A stretch of 64,000 bases of DNA, from positions 1 through 64,000 of the forward strand of contig QWII01000009.1 in assembly GCA_021405325.1 (NCBI GenBank), in the 5' to 3' direction. Shown one piece after another: positions 1-10,271 of the stretch. The notes beneath the pieces were generated by a model. The model was not told where the DNA came from. It was given only the letters and a program-made list of their open reading frames with translations, and did no database searches. Position 1 is the stretch's first letter. Each line of letters opens with the position of its first letter. This DNA comes from Caldilinea sp. CFX5 (GTDB lineage Bacteria > Chloroflexota > Anaerolineae > Caldilineales > Caldilineaceae). The position numbers were made by a program, and so were the translations under genes.

Positions 1-354
1 GGTCCCAAATCGCGCGCCGGGTTGATCGCATAGCCGTGCAATGATCCCCAGCTCATCCCGATCGCCACCACCACCAGCCCCACCGCGAACGGCGTGAACC
101 ACGCCACCGGCTGGTTCTTCTCATCCGTGATCGCCAGCACCAGCAACACCAGCAGCGCCGTGCCGATGATCTGATCGATCCATCCTGACGCCGGCGCCGC
201 CGGAAACGTCGGGAACGTGCAGAAGATCCCCGCCGTCTTCTCCAACCCCGGATCGAACTTCATGAACGCCGCGTGATAGCCCAGGAACACCACCGCTGCC
301 CCGGCAAACGCGCCCGCCGTCTGCGCCAGGATGTAGGCTGCCGCTGCCGGAAGC
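1..354 (-). pseudogene. Aquaglyceroporin (GlpF-like), 5'-truncated remnant running off the window edge
   Basis: The minus-strand translation gives the second half of a MIP-family channel. It includes the second NPA box with the family's downstream residues (GYAINPARDLGP at the window edge) and hydrophobic helices before it; intact members conduct glycerol or water. Homology-like sequence begins near AAYILAQTAGAF at about position 340. Upstream of that the frame stays open to a TAG near position 419 but holds no ATG, GTG or TTG, and no first NPA half is present before the gltD stop at 425. The first in-frame ATG lies inside the channel body (MKFDPGL). The N-terminal half, with the first NPA and the first three helices, therefore seems to be lost, which suggests a broken gene. 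An assembly join or a deletion could give the same picture. The C-terminus lies outside the window. Confidence 0.75.
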
Positions 355-424
355 TCTAAAAGACCGAGAGAAGTTGTTCTCCAGGTCTCTTTGTTCCCTT
401 CTTGATGATAACAGGGCTAGGCGA

Positions 425-1933
425 TCAGGGCAAACTGGTCTCGCCCATCAACCAGCGATCCGCTTCACGGGCGGCGCCGCGGCCTTCGTTGATCGCCCAG
501 ACCACTAGGCTCTGTCCACGGCGACAGTCACCGGCGGCAAAAACGCCCTCGATACTGGTGTGAAATTTACCATAGTCGGCCTTGACGTTGGAGCGGGGGT
601 CCCGTTCCAGCCCCAGTTGTTCGATGACGGCATCTTCGGGGCCGAGGAAGCCCATCGCCAGCAGCACCAACTGCGCCGGCCAGACTCGTTCGCTGCCGGG
701 GATTTCGACCGGGGCAAAGCGACCGTTGGCGTCCTTCTTCCACTCAATATCGACCGTGTGCAGTTCCTTGACGTTACCATTTTCGTCGCCGACAAAGCGC
801 TTGGTGTTGATCAGGTAGGTGCGCGGGTCGTCGCCAAAGCGCGCCTTGGCCTCGGCCTGACCGTAGTCGAGGCGATAGATTTTGGGCCATTCGGGCCAGG
901 GGTTGTCGGCGGCCCGTTCGTTGGGTGGCTTGGGTAGAATTTCAAATTGAGCCAGGCTGTTGCAACCGTGGCGCAACGAGGTGCCGACACAGTCGGTACC
1001 CGTGTCGCCGCCGCCGATGACGATCACATCTTTGCCCAGGGCGGAAATGGGCGGGCCGTCGGCGCCATGTTCGGCGTGGCCGTTACGGCGGTTATCAAGC
1101 AGGCTCTTGGTGTTGGCACGCAGGAAATCCATCGCCAGGTGAATCCCTTTGAGGTTGCGCCCTTCAATGGGCAAATCGCGCGCTTTGGTGGCGCCGCCGC
1201 AGTAGACAATGGCGTCAAATTCGGCCTGTAGCTCTTTGGCGGACTTGTCCTTGCCGATTTCGCAACCCGTGACAAAGGTGACGCCCTCTGCCGCCATGAG
1301 ATCGACACGACGTTGCACAACATGGGCCTTGTCGAGCTTCATGTTGGGAATGCCATACATGAGCAAGCCGCCAATACGATCCGCCCGTTCAAAGACTGTC
1401 ACCAGATGGCCGGCCTTATTGAGTTGGTCGGCACAGGCCAACCCCGAAGGACCGGAGCCAATCACGGCGACTTTTTTGCCGGTGCGGCGTTGGGGCGGCG
1501 TCGGCACAACCCACCCCTCTTCAAAGCCTTTGTCGATGACGGCGCACTCGATGCTCTTGATCGTCACCGGCGGGTCGATGATGCCCAGGGTGCAAGAGCC
1601 TTCACAGGGCGCCGGGCAGACGCGACCAGTGAACTCCGGGAAGTTGTTGGTCTTGTGCAGCCGGTCGAGCGCATCGCGCCACAGCCCGCGATAGACCAGG
1701 TCGTTCCATTCGGGAATCAAGTTGTTGATCGGGCAGCCGGAGGCCATGCCGCTGATCAACTGGCCGGTGTGACAGAAGGGAATGCCACAATCCATACAGC
1801 GGGCGCCCTGCTGTTGCAACGTTTGGTCAGCAATGTGAAGATGAAACTCTTCCCAATCTTTAACGCGTTCCAGCGGATCACGCTCATCCGCCGTTTGACG
1901 CTCGAATTCTAAAAAGCCGGTCGGTTTACCCAT
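425..1933 (-). CDS. gltD: Glutamate synthase (NADPH) small subunit
   Basis: The 502-residue protein has the family's usual length. It supplies electrons from NAD(P)H to GltB, which converts glutamine plus 2-oxoglutarate into two glutamates in the cytoplasm. N-terminal cysteines (C46, C49, C54, C67, then C106, C110, C114 in [10 protein letters not shown]) match the iron-sulfur region. A first Rossmann motif (GSGPSG, 159-164) binds FAD, a second ([13 protein letters not shown], about 302) binds NADPH, and the C-terminal [16 protein letters not shown] segment is typical of the family. The ATG is preceded by a strong GGGGGAG ribosome-binding site. On the minus strand it follows gltB but is separated from it by about 700 bp holding a GxxExxY gene and repeats, so the usual tight gltBD operon is interrupted. 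Confidence 0.97.
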   Translation of the reverse strand: MGKPTGFLEFERQTADERDPLERVKDWEEFHLHIADQTLQQQGARCMDCGIPFCHTGQLISGMASGCPINNLIPEWNDLVYRGLWRDALDRLHKTNNFPEFTGRVCPAPCEGSCTLGIIDPPVTIKSIECAVIDKGFEEGWVVPTPPQRRTGKKVAVIGSGPSGLACADQLNKAGHLVTVFERADRIGGLLMYGIPNMKLDKAHVVQRRVDLMAAEGVTFVTGCEIGKDKSAKELQAEFDAIVYCGGATKARDLPIEGRNLKGIHLAMDFLRANTKSLLDNRRNGHAEHGADGPPISALGKDVIVIGGGDTGTDCVGTSLRHGCNSLAQFEILPKPPNERAADNPWPEWPKIYRLDYGQAEAKARFGDDPRTYLINTKRFVGDENGNVKELHTVDIEWKKDANGRFAPVEIPGSERVWPAQLVLLAMGFLGPEDAVIEQLGLERDPRSNVKADYGKFHTSIEGVFAAGDCRRGQSLVVWAINEGRGAAREADRWLMGETSLP

Positions 1934-1950
1934 CTACTCCCCCTCAAGGA

Positions 1951-2023
1951 TTAACCACGAAGGCACGAAGTTCACGAAGAAAAGCGAATCAAACTTCGTG
2001 AGCTTCGTGTCTTTGTGGTTGAT
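1951..2023. repeat. Stuttering inverted repeat, 8-nt units of CACGAAG type (copy 1)
   Basis: The left arm is made of roughly 8-nt units (CCACGAAG, GCACGAAG, TTCACGAAG). The right arm carries the complementary units (CTTCGTGA, GCTTCGTG, TCTTTGTG) ending in GGTTGAT, so the element can fold into a long hairpin. It lies between the gltD start and the stop of the GxxExxY gene. Two related copies lie on the other side of that gene. Confidence 0.85.
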
Positions 2024-2055
2024 AAATTTCTCCATTAACAGAAAAACTTACTGAT

Positions 2056-2448
2056 TTATCGTACAAACCGCTGGATGCCATCTTTGATCAGCGGCACATG
2101 AAAATTGATGAGAAAGCCCAAGCGTTTGTTCGTCAGGCGCATATAACTCAACAGTTGGGCTTCAAAGACAGGGTTCACTTCTTTGACGGCTTTGAGTTCA
2201 CAGATGACCAGCTCTTCTACAAGCAAATCGATACGAAATCCTTCATCGAATGTAATGCCGTCGTAGATAACTGGCACGATCACCTGTCGTTCCACCTTGC
2301 GTTTCCGTTTTCGTAGTTCATGCAGACAGCAGACCTCATAGACACTTTCCAGCAACCCAGGGCCTAGCTTTTTATGAACCACATAGGCAACATCAACAAT
2401 CTCCGTTGCAAGCTCTTCTTCAAAAGGAGACAACGCAGGCTTTGCCAT
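2056..2448 (-). CDS. GxxExxY family protein (PD-(D/E)XK-like)
   Basis: A 130-residue protein with the signature segment GPGLLESVY (the Gly-x-x-Glu-x-x-Tyr motif at about residues 31-37). Further on are an acidic IDLLVEE segment and ELKAV, which resemble a PD-(D/E)XK nuclease core, then a helix with QLLSYM and the LGFLINF end typical of the family. The molecular role of this widespread family is not established; a nuclease-like fold is the usual description. The ATG at 2448 is used; a TTG lies one codon upstream and neither has a clear ribosome-binding site. The gene lies between gltB and gltD on the same strand, with CACGAAG-type inverted repeats on both sides. That suggests arrival as a unit with the repeats. 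Confidence 0.85.
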   Translation of the reverse strand: MAKPALSPFEEELATEIVDVAYVVHKKLGPGLLESVYEVCCLHELRKRKRKVERQVIVPVIYDGITFDEGFRIDLLVEELVICELKAVKEVNPVFEAQLLSYMRLTNKRLGFLINFHVPLIKDGIQRFVR

Positions 2449-2469
2449 CAAATACTCATTTCTGCTTTA

Positions 2470-2549
2470 TCAACCACGAAGACACAAAGAACACGAAGGG
2501 ATACAGCTTTCTTGGAATTTCTTTGTGAACTTCGTGTCTTCGTGGTTAA
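2470..2549. repeat. Stuttering inverted repeat, CACGAAG type (copy 2)
   Basis: Same design as the copy at 1951. The left arm begins CAACCACGAAGACAC and the right arm ends GTGTCTTCGTGGTTAA. It lies just upstream of the GxxExxY start. The sequence after the right arm (ATTGGTTTTA) is repeated after copy 3, so copies 2 and 3 look like a tandem duplication of about 100 bp. Confidence 0.85.
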
Positions 2550-2572
2550 ATTGGTTTTATTCAACAGCTTCA

Positions 2573-2644
2573 TTAACCACAAAGACACGAAGTTCACAAA
2601 GGTTTCTTAGAATTTCTTCGTGTTCTTCGCACCTTCGTGGTTAA
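2573..2644. repeat. Stuttering inverted repeat, CACGAAG type (copy 3)
   Basis: It starts TTAACCACAAAGACACGAAG and ends CACCTTCGTGGTTAA, with 8-nt spacing between units. It ends about 7 bp before the gltB stop codon, so on the minus strand it would be the first structure formed in the transcript after gltB and could act as a transcript end or processing site. Confidence 0.85.
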
Positions 2645-2651
2645 ATTGGTT

Positions 2652-5600
2652 TTAATTACCGCCGACGCGCGACTCATCATTCTTGTTGATCTCAAAGGCG
2701 GCCATGACCGCTTCTTCACCGCTGAGACCTTGGGCAGTGACCTGGGCCACGGCTTGCAACACGCGCTTGTAGTCGCGCGGCATCACTTTGACGATCTTGG
2801 GCAACAGTTCGTCCCAGCGCAGGAGGACGCGCCAGCCCAGGTCGCTGTTGGTGTAGTCGGCGTGGCGCTGGATCAGCGCTTTGACTTCGGCAATTTCGCC
2901 GGCGTCGGTGAGGGTTTCCAGGTCCACCATTTCGCGGTTGACGCGACGAGTGAAGTCGCCGTGCCAGTCTACCACATAGGCAATGCCACCCGACATACCG
3001 GCGGCAAAGTTGCGCCCGGTTTGGCCAAGGACGACGACGCGACCACCGGTCATATATTCACAGCCATGATCGCCCACCCCTTCGACGACAGCATGAACGC
3101 CGCTGTTACGCACGCCGAAACGTTCGCCGGCCACGCCACGGATATAAGCTTCGCCGCTGGTGGCGCCATAGAAGGCGACATTGCCGATGATGATGTTCTC
3201 TTCAGCGCGGAAGGTAGAGCCTTCGGACGGGTAGCAGATCAGCTTACCACCGGACAGCCCTTTGCCAAAATAGTCGTTACCATCGCCTTCCAGCTCCAGG
3301 GTCATGCCCTTGGGGATAAAGGCGCCAAAGCTCTGGCCGGCGGAACCTTTAAAGTGCAGATGGATGGTGTCTTCCGGCAACCCTACAACACCATAGCGGC
3401 GGGTGATCTCGCTGCCGACCATCGTGCCGACGACGCGGTTGACATTCCGGATCGGCAGGGTGGCTTTGACCTTTTCGCCCCGCTCCAACGCCGGTTGGCA
3501 GAGGGCCAGGAGCGTCGTGCGGTCGAGCGCCTTGTCCAGGCCGTGGTCTTGGGGAATCTGGCAATATTGGCCCACATCTTCGCCCACGTTGGGTTTCCAG
3601 AGGAGCGGGGAGAGGTCGATGCCTTTGGCCTTCCAGTGTTGGATCGCCTGGCGGGCTTCCAGTTTGTCCACCCGGCCCACCATCTCGCTGACCGTGCGGA
3701 AGCCCAACTTCGCCATGTACTCGCGCAATTCCTGGGCGATAAAGTACATGAAGTTGATGGTATATTCGGGCTTGCCGGTGAACTTGGCGCGCAGATCAGG
3801 GTTTTGCGTCGCCACACCGACCGGGCAGGTATCCAGATGGCAGACGCGCATCATGATACAGCCAAGCGTTACCAGCGGGCCGGTGGCAAAGCCAAACTCT
3901 TCGGCGCCGAGGAGCGCGGCAATCGCCACATCGCGACCGGTCTTGAGCTGGCCATCGGTTTCTAACGCCACGCGACTGCGCAAATTGTTCAGCACCAACG
4001 TCTGGTGGGTTTCGGCAATGCCCAATTCCCAGGGCAGACCGGCGTGCTTGATGCTGGTCTGCGGCGAGGCGCCCGTCCCGCCATCATGACCGCTGATCAG
4101 AATGACATCGGCGTGACCTTTCGCCACACCGGCGGCAATGGTGCCGACGCCCACTTCCGAGACCAGCTTGACGCTGATACGGGCGTAGTGGTTGGCGTTC
4201 TTGAGGTCATGGATCAATTCAGCCAGGTCTTCGATGGAGTAAATGTCATGGTGCGGCGGCGGCGAAATCAGCCCCACGCCGGGTGTCGAATGACGCGTCT
4301 TGGCGATCCAGGGGTAGACCTTGGCGCCGGGCAACTGGCCGCCTTCGCCGGGCTTGGCTCCTTGCGCCATCTTGATCTGCAATTCACGGGCATTGACCAG
4401 GTAGAGACTGGTGACGCCAAAGCGCCCAGAGGCGACCTGCTTGATCGCGCTGTTGCGCGAGTCGCCGTTGGGGTCGAGGACATAGCGGGCGGGATCTTCG
4501 CCGCCTTCGCCGGTATTGCTGCGGCCCCCGATGCGGTTCATGGCAATTGCCAGCGTTTCGTGCGCTTCTTTGCTGATCGAGCCGTAGGACATGGCGCCGG
4601 TTTTGAAGCGCTTGACAATCGATTCGACTGACTCGACCTCTTCAAGCGGAATGGGGTTTTCGGCAAAATTGAAGTCGAGCAGAGCGCGCAGGGTGCAGAA
4701 CTCTTTCTCCTGGGCGTTGACCAGCGATGAATATTCCTTGAAGGCGTTGTAGTTATTGGTGCGCGTCGCCAGTTGCAGGGTGTGAATGGTGCGCGGGTTG
4801 AAGAGGTGGCGGTCGCCGTCGGCGCGCCACTGGTAGTAGCCGCCGGGGATGAGGACCTCAATGCCCTTGCCCCGTTCGGGGAAGGCGCGCTGGTGGCGGA
4901 TCTTGACCTCTTCGTAGATCTGTTCCAGGCCGATACCCTGAATGCGGGTGGGCGTCCAGGTGAAATATTTATCGACCAGCGCCTGGCTCAAGCCCAACGC
5001 CTCAAAGATTTGCGCGCCGCAGTAGCTTTGCAGGGTGGAGATGCCCATCTTGGAAAGTACCTTGACGACGCCTTTGAGGCTGGCCTTGATAAAATGATAC
5101 TTGGCCTTCTCGTAGGTGATGTCGGTCAGCAGGCGCTGCTCGATCATGTCACGGATTGTCTCGTAGGCCATGTAGGGGTTGATAGCCGTGGCGCCGTAGC
5201 CGATCAACACGGAGAAGTGATGCACTTCGCGCGGCTCGCCCGATTCAACCACCAACGCCACCTGTGTGCGGGTCTTTTCGCGAATCAGATGGTGGTGCAG
5301 GCCGGCCGTCGCCAGCAAGGCCGGAATCGGCGCCAGCTCATGGGTGACGCCGCGGTCCGAAAGGATGAAAATATTGACGCCCTCTTTGACCGCCTGGTCA
5401 GCCTGAGCAAAAAGCTGATCCAAGGCGCGTTCCAACCCCGTCGGCCCCTCGTTGATAGGGAAGAGCATCGGCAAGGTGGCGACCTTGAAGCCGTCCCGGT
5501 TGAGGTGGCGAATCTTCGCCAGTTCTTCATTGGAGAGGATCGGATTCTTGAGCTTAATCTGGTGGCAGTTTTCCGGCTTGGTTACAAGGATGTTCTGCTC

Positions 5601-7277
5601 GGTGCCCATCATGACTTCCGTGGCCGTAACCAGCTCTTCGCGAATGGCGTCCAATGGCGGGTTGGTTACTTGGGCGAAAAGCTGACGAAAATAGCTGTAG
5701 AGCAGTTGCGACTGGTCAGAAAGGACGGCGACCGGCGCATCATCGCCCATCGCGCCCAGCGCTTCGACGCCGTTCTTCGCCATTGGCCCCATCAGGACAC
5801 GCAGTGTCTCAAAGGTGTAGCCAAAGACATGTTGGCGCTGCAACACCTGTGTGTGCGAATCGGGTTTGGCAATGCGGGGCGCCGCCGGAATGTCACTCAG
5901 GCTCACCAGATATTTGTCCAACCATTCGCGATAGGGGTGTTCGTTAGCGTAGGAGTTCTTGATCTCTTCGTCGGCAATGATACGGCCCTGCGTCGTATCG
6001 ACCAGGAACATGCGCCCCGGTTGCAAGCGGCTTTTTTGCAAAATATTTTCTGCCGGAATGTCCAGCACACCCACTTCGGAAGCCATGATCACCATATCGT
6101 CTTTGGTGACATAGTAGCGAGAGGGGCGGAGACCATTGCGATCCAACACGGCGCCGACAACCGTACCATCGGTGAAGACAATCGAGGCCGGTCCATCCCA
6201 CGGCTCCATGAGGGTGCTGTGATATTCGTAGAAGGCTTTTTTGGCGTCGCTCATGCTCTCGTGGTTGGACCACGGCTCCGGGATCATCATCATCACGGCG
6301 TGGGGCAACGAGCGACCGGCCAGGTGCAAAAATTCCAGACAGTTGTCAAACATGGCGCTGTCGCTGCCGTCGGGGTCGATGATCTGTTGCGTCACCTTGG
6401 GCATGTCGGGGCCAAAGAGTTCGCTTTGCAAAATCGATTGACGGGCATACATCCAGTTGACGTTGCCGCGCACGGTGTTGATTTCGCCGTTGTGAATCAA
6501 GAAGCGGTTGGGATGGGCGCGTTCCCAACTGGGGAAGGTATTGGTGCTAAAGCGGGAGTGAACGACGGCAATCGCACATTCGACCGCGGGATCGAGCAGA
6601 TCAGGGAAATAGCGCTCCACTTGCTCCGACATCAACATGCCTTTGTAGACAATGGTGCGGCTGGAGAGGCTGGCGACATAGAAGAGGCGGCCATGCTCAT
6701 TGTGGTTGTTGTAGCGGATGTATTGCTCAACGCGCTTGCGGATGACATAGAGTTTGCGCTCAAAGGCCAGCGGGTCGCTGCCGATGAGCTTTTCGGGGTT
6801 GCGGCCAATAAAGACCTGGCGCATAAAGGGTTCGGCATTTTTGGCCGACTCACCAACCAGGCTGTTATCGGTAGGAACATCACGCCAGCCCAGTAGCGTC
6901 TGTCCTTCTTCCTGTACAATCTCTGCAAAGTGATGCTCAAAATGATGGCGTAATTCAGCATCTTTGGGCAGAAATAACATACCAACGCCATACTCACCAG
7001 CGGCAGGCAGGGTAAAGCCGTGCTGGGTGGCCACCTTGGTGAAAAACTTGTGGGGCAGTTGGAGCAAAATACCCGCCCCATCACCCGTATTAGCTTCGGC
7101 GCCGCACGCGCCACGATGGCTGAGATGTTCGAGGACGGTGAGCGCCTGGCGGACAATGGCGTTCGATCGTTTCCCTTTAACATTGACAACAAACCCGACG
7201 CCGCAAGCATCATGCTCATACTGGGGATCATACAAGCCTTGTTTCGGCGGCAACCCACCTAATTGTGTAATCGCCAT
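2652..7277 (-). CDS. gltB: Glutamate synthase large subunit
   Basis: The 1541-residue protein has the size of bacterial GltB. The order is an N-terminal class II glutamine amidotransferase, a central domain, an FMN and 3Fe-4S synthase domain, and a C-terminal beta-helix (GXGXG) domain. It releases ammonia from glutamine and adds it to 2-oxoglutarate. The nucleophile Cys is residue 25 (EHDACGVGF), so about 24 residues would be removed as a propeptide. The 3Fe-4S cysteines are in [12 protein letters not shown] (about 1138-1149), and [15 protein letters not shown] belongs to the FMN/synthase barrel. The [10 protein letters not shown] segment starts the beta-helix. The ATG at 7277 is chosen because it has GGAGAG just upstream; an earlier GTG at 7292 would overlap that site. 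It partners gltD at 425-1933. Confidence 0.97.
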   Translation of the reverse strand: MAITQLGGLPPKQGLYDPQYEHDACGVGFVVNVKGKRSNAIVRQALTVLEHLSHRGACGAEANTGDGAGILLQLPHKFFTKVATQHGFTLPAAGEYGVGMLFLPKDAELRHHFEHHFAEIVQEEGQTLLGWRDVPTDNSLVGESAKNAEPFMRQVFIGRNPEKLIGSDPLAFERKLYVIRKRVEQYIRYNNHNEHGRLFYVASLSSRTIVYKGMLMSEQVERYFPDLLDPAVECAIAVVHSRFSTNTFPSWERAHPNRFLIHNGEINTVRGNVNWMYARQSILQSELFGPDMPKVTQQIIDPDGSDSAMFDNCLEFLHLAGRSLPHAVMMMIPEPWSNHESMSDAKKAFYEYHSTLMEPWDGPASIVFTDGTVVGAVLDRNGLRPSRYYVTKDDMVIMASEVGVLDIPAENILQKSRLQPGRMFLVDTTQGRIIADEEIKNSYANEHPYREWLDKYLVSLSDIPAAPRIAKPDSHTQVLQRQHVFGYTFETLRVLMGPMAKNGVEALGAMGDDAPVAVLSDQSQLLYSYFRQLFAQVTNPPLDAIREELVTATEVMMGTEQNILVTKPENCHQIKLKNPILSNEELAKIRHLNRDGFKVATLPMLFPINEGPTGLERALDQLFAQADQAVKEGVNIFILSDRGVTHELAPIPALLATAGLHHHLIREKTRTQVALVVESGEPREVHHFSVLIGYGATAINPYMAYETIRDMIEQRLLTDITYEKAKYHFIKASLKGVVKVLSKMGISTLQSYCGAQIFEALGLSQALVDKYFTWTPTRIQGIGLEQIYEEVKIRHQRAFPERGKGIEVLIPGGYYQWRADGDRHLFNPRTIHTLQLATRTNNYNAFKEYSSLVNAQEKEFCTLRALLDFNFAENPIPLEEVESVESIVKRFKTGAMSYGSISKEAHETLAIAMNRIGGRSNTGEGGEDPARYVLDPNGDSRNSAIKQVASGRFGVTSLYLVNARELQIKMAQGAKPGEGGQLPGAKVYPWIAKTRHSTPGVGLISPPPHHDIYSIEDLAELIHDLKNANHYARISVKLVSEVGVGTIAAGVAKGHADVILISGHDGGTGASPQTSIKHAGLPWELGIAETHQTLVLNNLRSRVALETDGQLKTGRDVAIAALLGAEEFGFATGPLVTLGCIMMRVCHLDTCPVGVATQNPDLRAKFTGKPEYTINFMYFIAQELREYMAKLGFRTVSEMVGRVDKLEARQAIQHWKAKGIDLSPLLWKPNVGEDVGQYCQIPQDHGLDKALDRTTLLALCQPALERGEKVKATLPIRNVNRVVGTMVGSEITRRYGVVGLPEDTIHLHFKGSAGQSFGAFIPKGMTLELEGDGNDYFGKGLSGGKLICYPSEGSTFRAEENIIIGNVAFYGATSGEAYIRGVAGERFGVRNSGVHAVVEGVGDHGCEYMTGGRVVVLGQTGRNFAAGMSGGIAYVVDWHGDFTRRVNREMVDLETLTDAGEIAEVKALIQRHADYTNSDLGWRVLLRWDELLPKIVKVMPRDYKRVLQAVAQVTAQGLSGEEAVMAAFEINKNDESRVGGN

Positions 7278-7827
7278 AGCTCTCTCCTTCACCTTCTCTC
7301 TGATAGTGACGAACTTCCGAAGCGTTCAGTTGCTGCAATTACCGCGGCTCTGCACTAACCGCAGTAATCGTTTTCCTTGGGCCGGAAAACAGCCCGATCC
7401 CCAAAAGAATGGCGCGTGGCCCATGAACGCCAACTTTCAAGGAGAGATAGACAAGACAACTGAAACCGTAACGACTTTGCGTCTATTAAAATCCGTTGTT
7501 GAAAAGCTCTTGTTGAAACCATGTATTATCAAATCGCGCGTAGCTAAAGCTTTGGCGGCTTACACATCCTTTGGTATACCAAGTTTTACGATATACAAAA
7601 AGAAGGGCAGCCAAGGTGTAAGCCACCCTAGCCACCCTACATCGCGTGGCAATCAATCTAATGTACTTTCCTGGGGACGCCAGTTGGGTATCGAAATTAT
7701 ACTATATAATTTACAATTGGTAAATATTGTGAAATTATACACGAAGTCGCAATTTTAGCGCAAAAGCCTATAGCAGACAAATTCCAGTAAGGATGATCGC
7801 ACTTTTGCGCTTCAATGCGGTTGGTAA
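7278..7827. other. Divergent intergenic region between gltB and the glycosyltransferase cluster
   Basis: No convincing gene lies in these 550 bp. On the minus strand, the gltB leader can form a hairpin with arms at 7338-7347 and 7359-7368 (9 of 10 pairs) and a small GAAC/GTTC hairpin nearer the start codon. I could not match this to a known riboswitch. From about 7440 the sequence becomes AT-rich and carries a duplicated 10-mer, GAAATTATAC, at 7693-7702 and 7731-7740, which could be a pair of regulator or promoter sites. Confidence 0.5.
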
Positions 7828-7856
7828 TTGTACGATTATCTAACTCACGTTATGAT
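7828..7856 (+). promoter_or_regulatory. Predicted sigma-70-type promoter of the glycosyltransferase cluster
   Basis: TTGTAC (7828-7833) and TATGAT (7851-7856) are separated by exactly 17 bp. A start of transcription near 7863 would leave a short leader before the GTG at 7899. It would exclude the upstream ATG at 7815, which is one reason for choosing the GTG. Confidence 0.55.
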
Positions 7857-7898
7857 TCTGGGGTTGACACATATACACATATTGAAGGAATCGAGTTT

Positions 7899-10271
7899 GT
7901 GCAGAGTTTTCCATCGTTGCGGCGCTTCCCGATCAACCGCTGGGGGTTGGCGGTGGCGCTGGTTGGGCTGCTGGCGGTTGCCTTTTGGGTACGCTGGCAA
8001 TATGTGCGCCAGGTAAGCCTGGATGTCGATGAATTTACCACGCTCTGGGCAGCGCGGCGCATTCTAGAGGCGGGTATTCCCAGTATGCCGAGCGGCGTGA
8101 TCTATACGCGCGGCCTACTCAACATGTATATTACGGCGCTCTTTGGCGCCATCGGCGGTTTGACCTACACGGTCGGTCGCTTGCCAAGTGTTTTCTTTGG
8201 GTTGTTGACCATTGCCGCCGTCTTCTGGTTGGGGCGACGCGCCTGGGATTGGCGAGTAGGCTGGCTGGCGGCGCTGGCATTGGCCTTGATTCCTGAAACC
8301 ATCAAATGGGACAGCAGCGCCCGTTTCTATGCGCAACTGGTCTTCTTTGCCCTGTTAACTTTGTGGTGCGCCTTTGCCCTGGCAAGAATGGATGAAAAGG
8401 CGCAACAGGAGCCACGCACCGTCTGGCGCACCCATCTGCTCTTTGCCTTCTGTTTTGTCCTGTCGCTCTTTTCACAGGAAGAGACAATTTTGCTCTATCC
8501 GGTGTTGCTGATCGGCTTGTGGTGGTGGCGCGGTTGGCGTTACTTTCTGCAACCGGCGACGATCACAGCGCACCTCATCTGTCTGGCGGCGATGGCAGCC
8601 CGCTATCTCTTCGAAATTGTTGGCCAGCCGGGTTATTTTACGGCAGTGCAGACCCACAAAAGTTATATCGACCCGGCCATCAGTTGGTATGCGATTGATC
8701 AACTATTTCTGCCCCTCCTACCCCGGCTTTGGCTGATCTTTCTGCCGCTGACGTTACTGATGACGCTGGTGCAGTTATACAAAGTTCAGTGGCAACCACG
8801 CGCGCTACCAGCCTTTCATCAGGCGACGCTCTATTTCCTGCTCCACTTTCTGATTGTCGCCTTCTTTTTGATTTTTGTCGTCGGCGTCAACTGGCATGAC
8901 AAGCGCTTTGGACTGATGATCCAACCCTGGTGGTTGTTAGCCGGCGCGGCGGGGGCGCTCTGGCTGCTGGATCGTGTGACGACGCATTGGTCTTGGCGCA
9001 TGTTGACTACCCTCGCTTTTTCCTTGCTCATTGTCTGGTCGCTCTGGCCGATGGCGCAACGGCTGGTGGCGCGACCGGGGGAAGGCTACGACGCGGTCTT
9101 TGCTTATGTGGCCGCCCAACGCCAAACGGAAGATGTAGTGATGACGCCGCAGCCGCCGGCCTGTGTTTTCATTCTGGGTCAACCCTGTGACTATTACGCC
9201 AGAGAACGGGGCTATGAACCCTACACGATTGAACGCAATGGCGTCCTGGTGGACCGCTGGTCAGGCGCCGCATTGTTGGAAACGGCAGTCCAGTTAGAAG
9301 CGGTGGTGCGACAAGCGCCACGCGTCTGGTTTGTCACCGATCGCGAGCGGTTGGCGAAACGCTATAATGTCGCGTTTCTACAGATGATCGTCGAGCAATT
9401 TGATGTCGCCTTTGAAGAGCGCGAAGTGTTGGCGCTCCTGGCAACCGGGTGGCAGGAACCGCCGGTCTATACGGTGCAACGCACGCCCACCAAACCGGTG
9501 CAAATCGGGCCGATGCAACTGGTCAACTGGGAGCGCACAACCCCTACACCCGGTGCACCGCTCCAGACCATGCTCTTCTGGCAGATGACCGCCGCGCTGG
9601 ATGAGCCGGTTCACACCTCGTTGCAACTGGTGCGCGCTGACGGCGCCCGCATCTCGCAGGCCGATGGCGCACCAACCGATGGGCTGGTCGCCACCGATGA
9701 CCAACCGCTGACGCCCCTGCCCGATTACAAAGTGATCACCCTGCCGACCGATTTGGCGCCGGGTCATTATCGGCTGGAAGTAGTGGCGTATACGGTAGCG
9801 ACGCATGAACCGCTGGCTGATCCCGTTGCTATCGACTGGTTTACCATTGGCCCACCGACAGCAGCTCCAGCGCAGAGCAGCACTGCCGCGTGGCAAAACG
9901 GTTTGCGTCTGCTGGGCCATGACGAATTACCCAATAACCTGATACCGGGAGCAGCCTTTACCGTGCGCTTGGTCTGGTCGACGAATGCGCCGATCAGCGA
10001 AGATTACACCGCCTTTGTCCATCTGGCGGGGCCGGACGGAACGATTGTGGCGCAGAATGATCGCCGCCCGCTGGATGGTTTCTACCCGACCAGCGGCTGG
10101 GCGGTTGCGGAGTCGGTGGAAGATTTTTATGGGTTGACCTTGCCGGCGGACTTACCCGCTGGTGACTATCACTTGCTGGTGGGCTGGTATCAACCGGCGA
10201 CCAACGACCGGTTGCGCTTGCCGGACGGCAGCGATGCCTACGAACTAACGCGTTGGGTGGTGCAGCCATGA
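7899..10271 (+). CDS. GT39-like membrane glycosyltransferase 1 (ArnT/PMT type) with two C-terminal beta domains
   Basis: Start chosen at GTG 7899, with AAGGA 9 nt upstream, giving 790 residues. After the first membrane helix the first outside loop carries D42-V-D44-E45 (LDVDEFTTLWAAR), the acidic motif expected of GT-C enzymes that take sugar from a polyprenyl-phosphate donor. Many hydrophobic helices follow to about residue 400. The soluble C-terminal part then shows two beta-sandwich-like units. The last has the pattern DYTAFVHLAGPDG, then AQNDRRPLDGFYPTSGW, then LPAGDYHLLVGWY, which recurs in the downstream genes. The acceptor is unknown. It is first in the cluster, its stop overlaps the next start (ATGA), and its closest relative in the window is the last gene of the cluster at 26122. 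Confidence 0.85.
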   Translation: MQSFPSLRRFPINRWGLAVALVGLLAVAFWVRWQYVRQVSLDVDEFTTLWAARRILEAGIPSMPSGVIYTRGLLNMYITALFGAIGGLTYTVGRLPSVFFGLLTIAAVFWLGRRAWDWRVGWLAALALALIPETIKWDSSARFYAQLVFFALLTLWCAFALARMDEKAQQEPRTVWRTHLLFAFCFVLSLFSQEETILLYPVLLIGLWWWRGWRYFLQPATITAHLICLAAMAARYLFEIVGQPGYFTAVQTHKSYIDPAISWYAIDQLFLPLLPRLWLIFLPLTLLMTLVQLYKVQWQPRALPAFHQATLYFLLHFLIVAFFLIFVVGVNWHDKRFGLMIQPWWLLAGAAGALWLLDRVTTHWSWRMLTTLAFSLLIVWSLWPMAQRLVARPGEGYDAVFAYVAAQRQTEDVVMTPQPPACVFILGQPCDYYARERGYEPYTIERNGVLVDRWSGAALLETAVQLEAVVRQAPRVWFVTDRERLAKRYNVAFLQMIVEQFDVAFEEREVLALLATGWQEPPVYTVQRTPTKPVQIGPMQLVNWERTTPTPGAPLQTMLFWQMTAALDEPVHTSLQLVRADGARISQADGAPTDGLVATDDQPLTPLPDYKVITLPTDLAPGHYRLEVVAYTVATHEPLADPVAIDWFTIGPPTAAPAQSSTAAWQNGLRLLGHDELPNNLIPGAAFTVRLVWSTNAPISEDYTAFVHLAGPDGTIVAQNDRRPLDGFYPTSGWAVAESVEDFYGLTLPADLPAGDYHLLVGWYQPATNDRLRLPDGSDAYELTRWVVQP

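Noticed and set aside
4773..6896. A 707-codon open frame on the plus strand opposite gltB
   Set aside because: It lies wholly antisense to a certain gltB gene, has no family features, and is explained by the codon bias of the high-GC gene on the other strand. The same applies to the 442-codon frame at 2637-3965.
7338..7445. glnA-type glutamine riboswitch upstream of gltB
   Set aside because: Words such as GCGTTCAT and GGAAG occur on the minus strand, but the conserved order and pairing of the class are not met.
7815..7898. ATG 7815 as the start of glycosyltransferase 1
   Set aside because: It lies upstream of the predicted promoter and encodes 28 residues without family similarity; the GTG at 7899 has a good ribosome-binding site.
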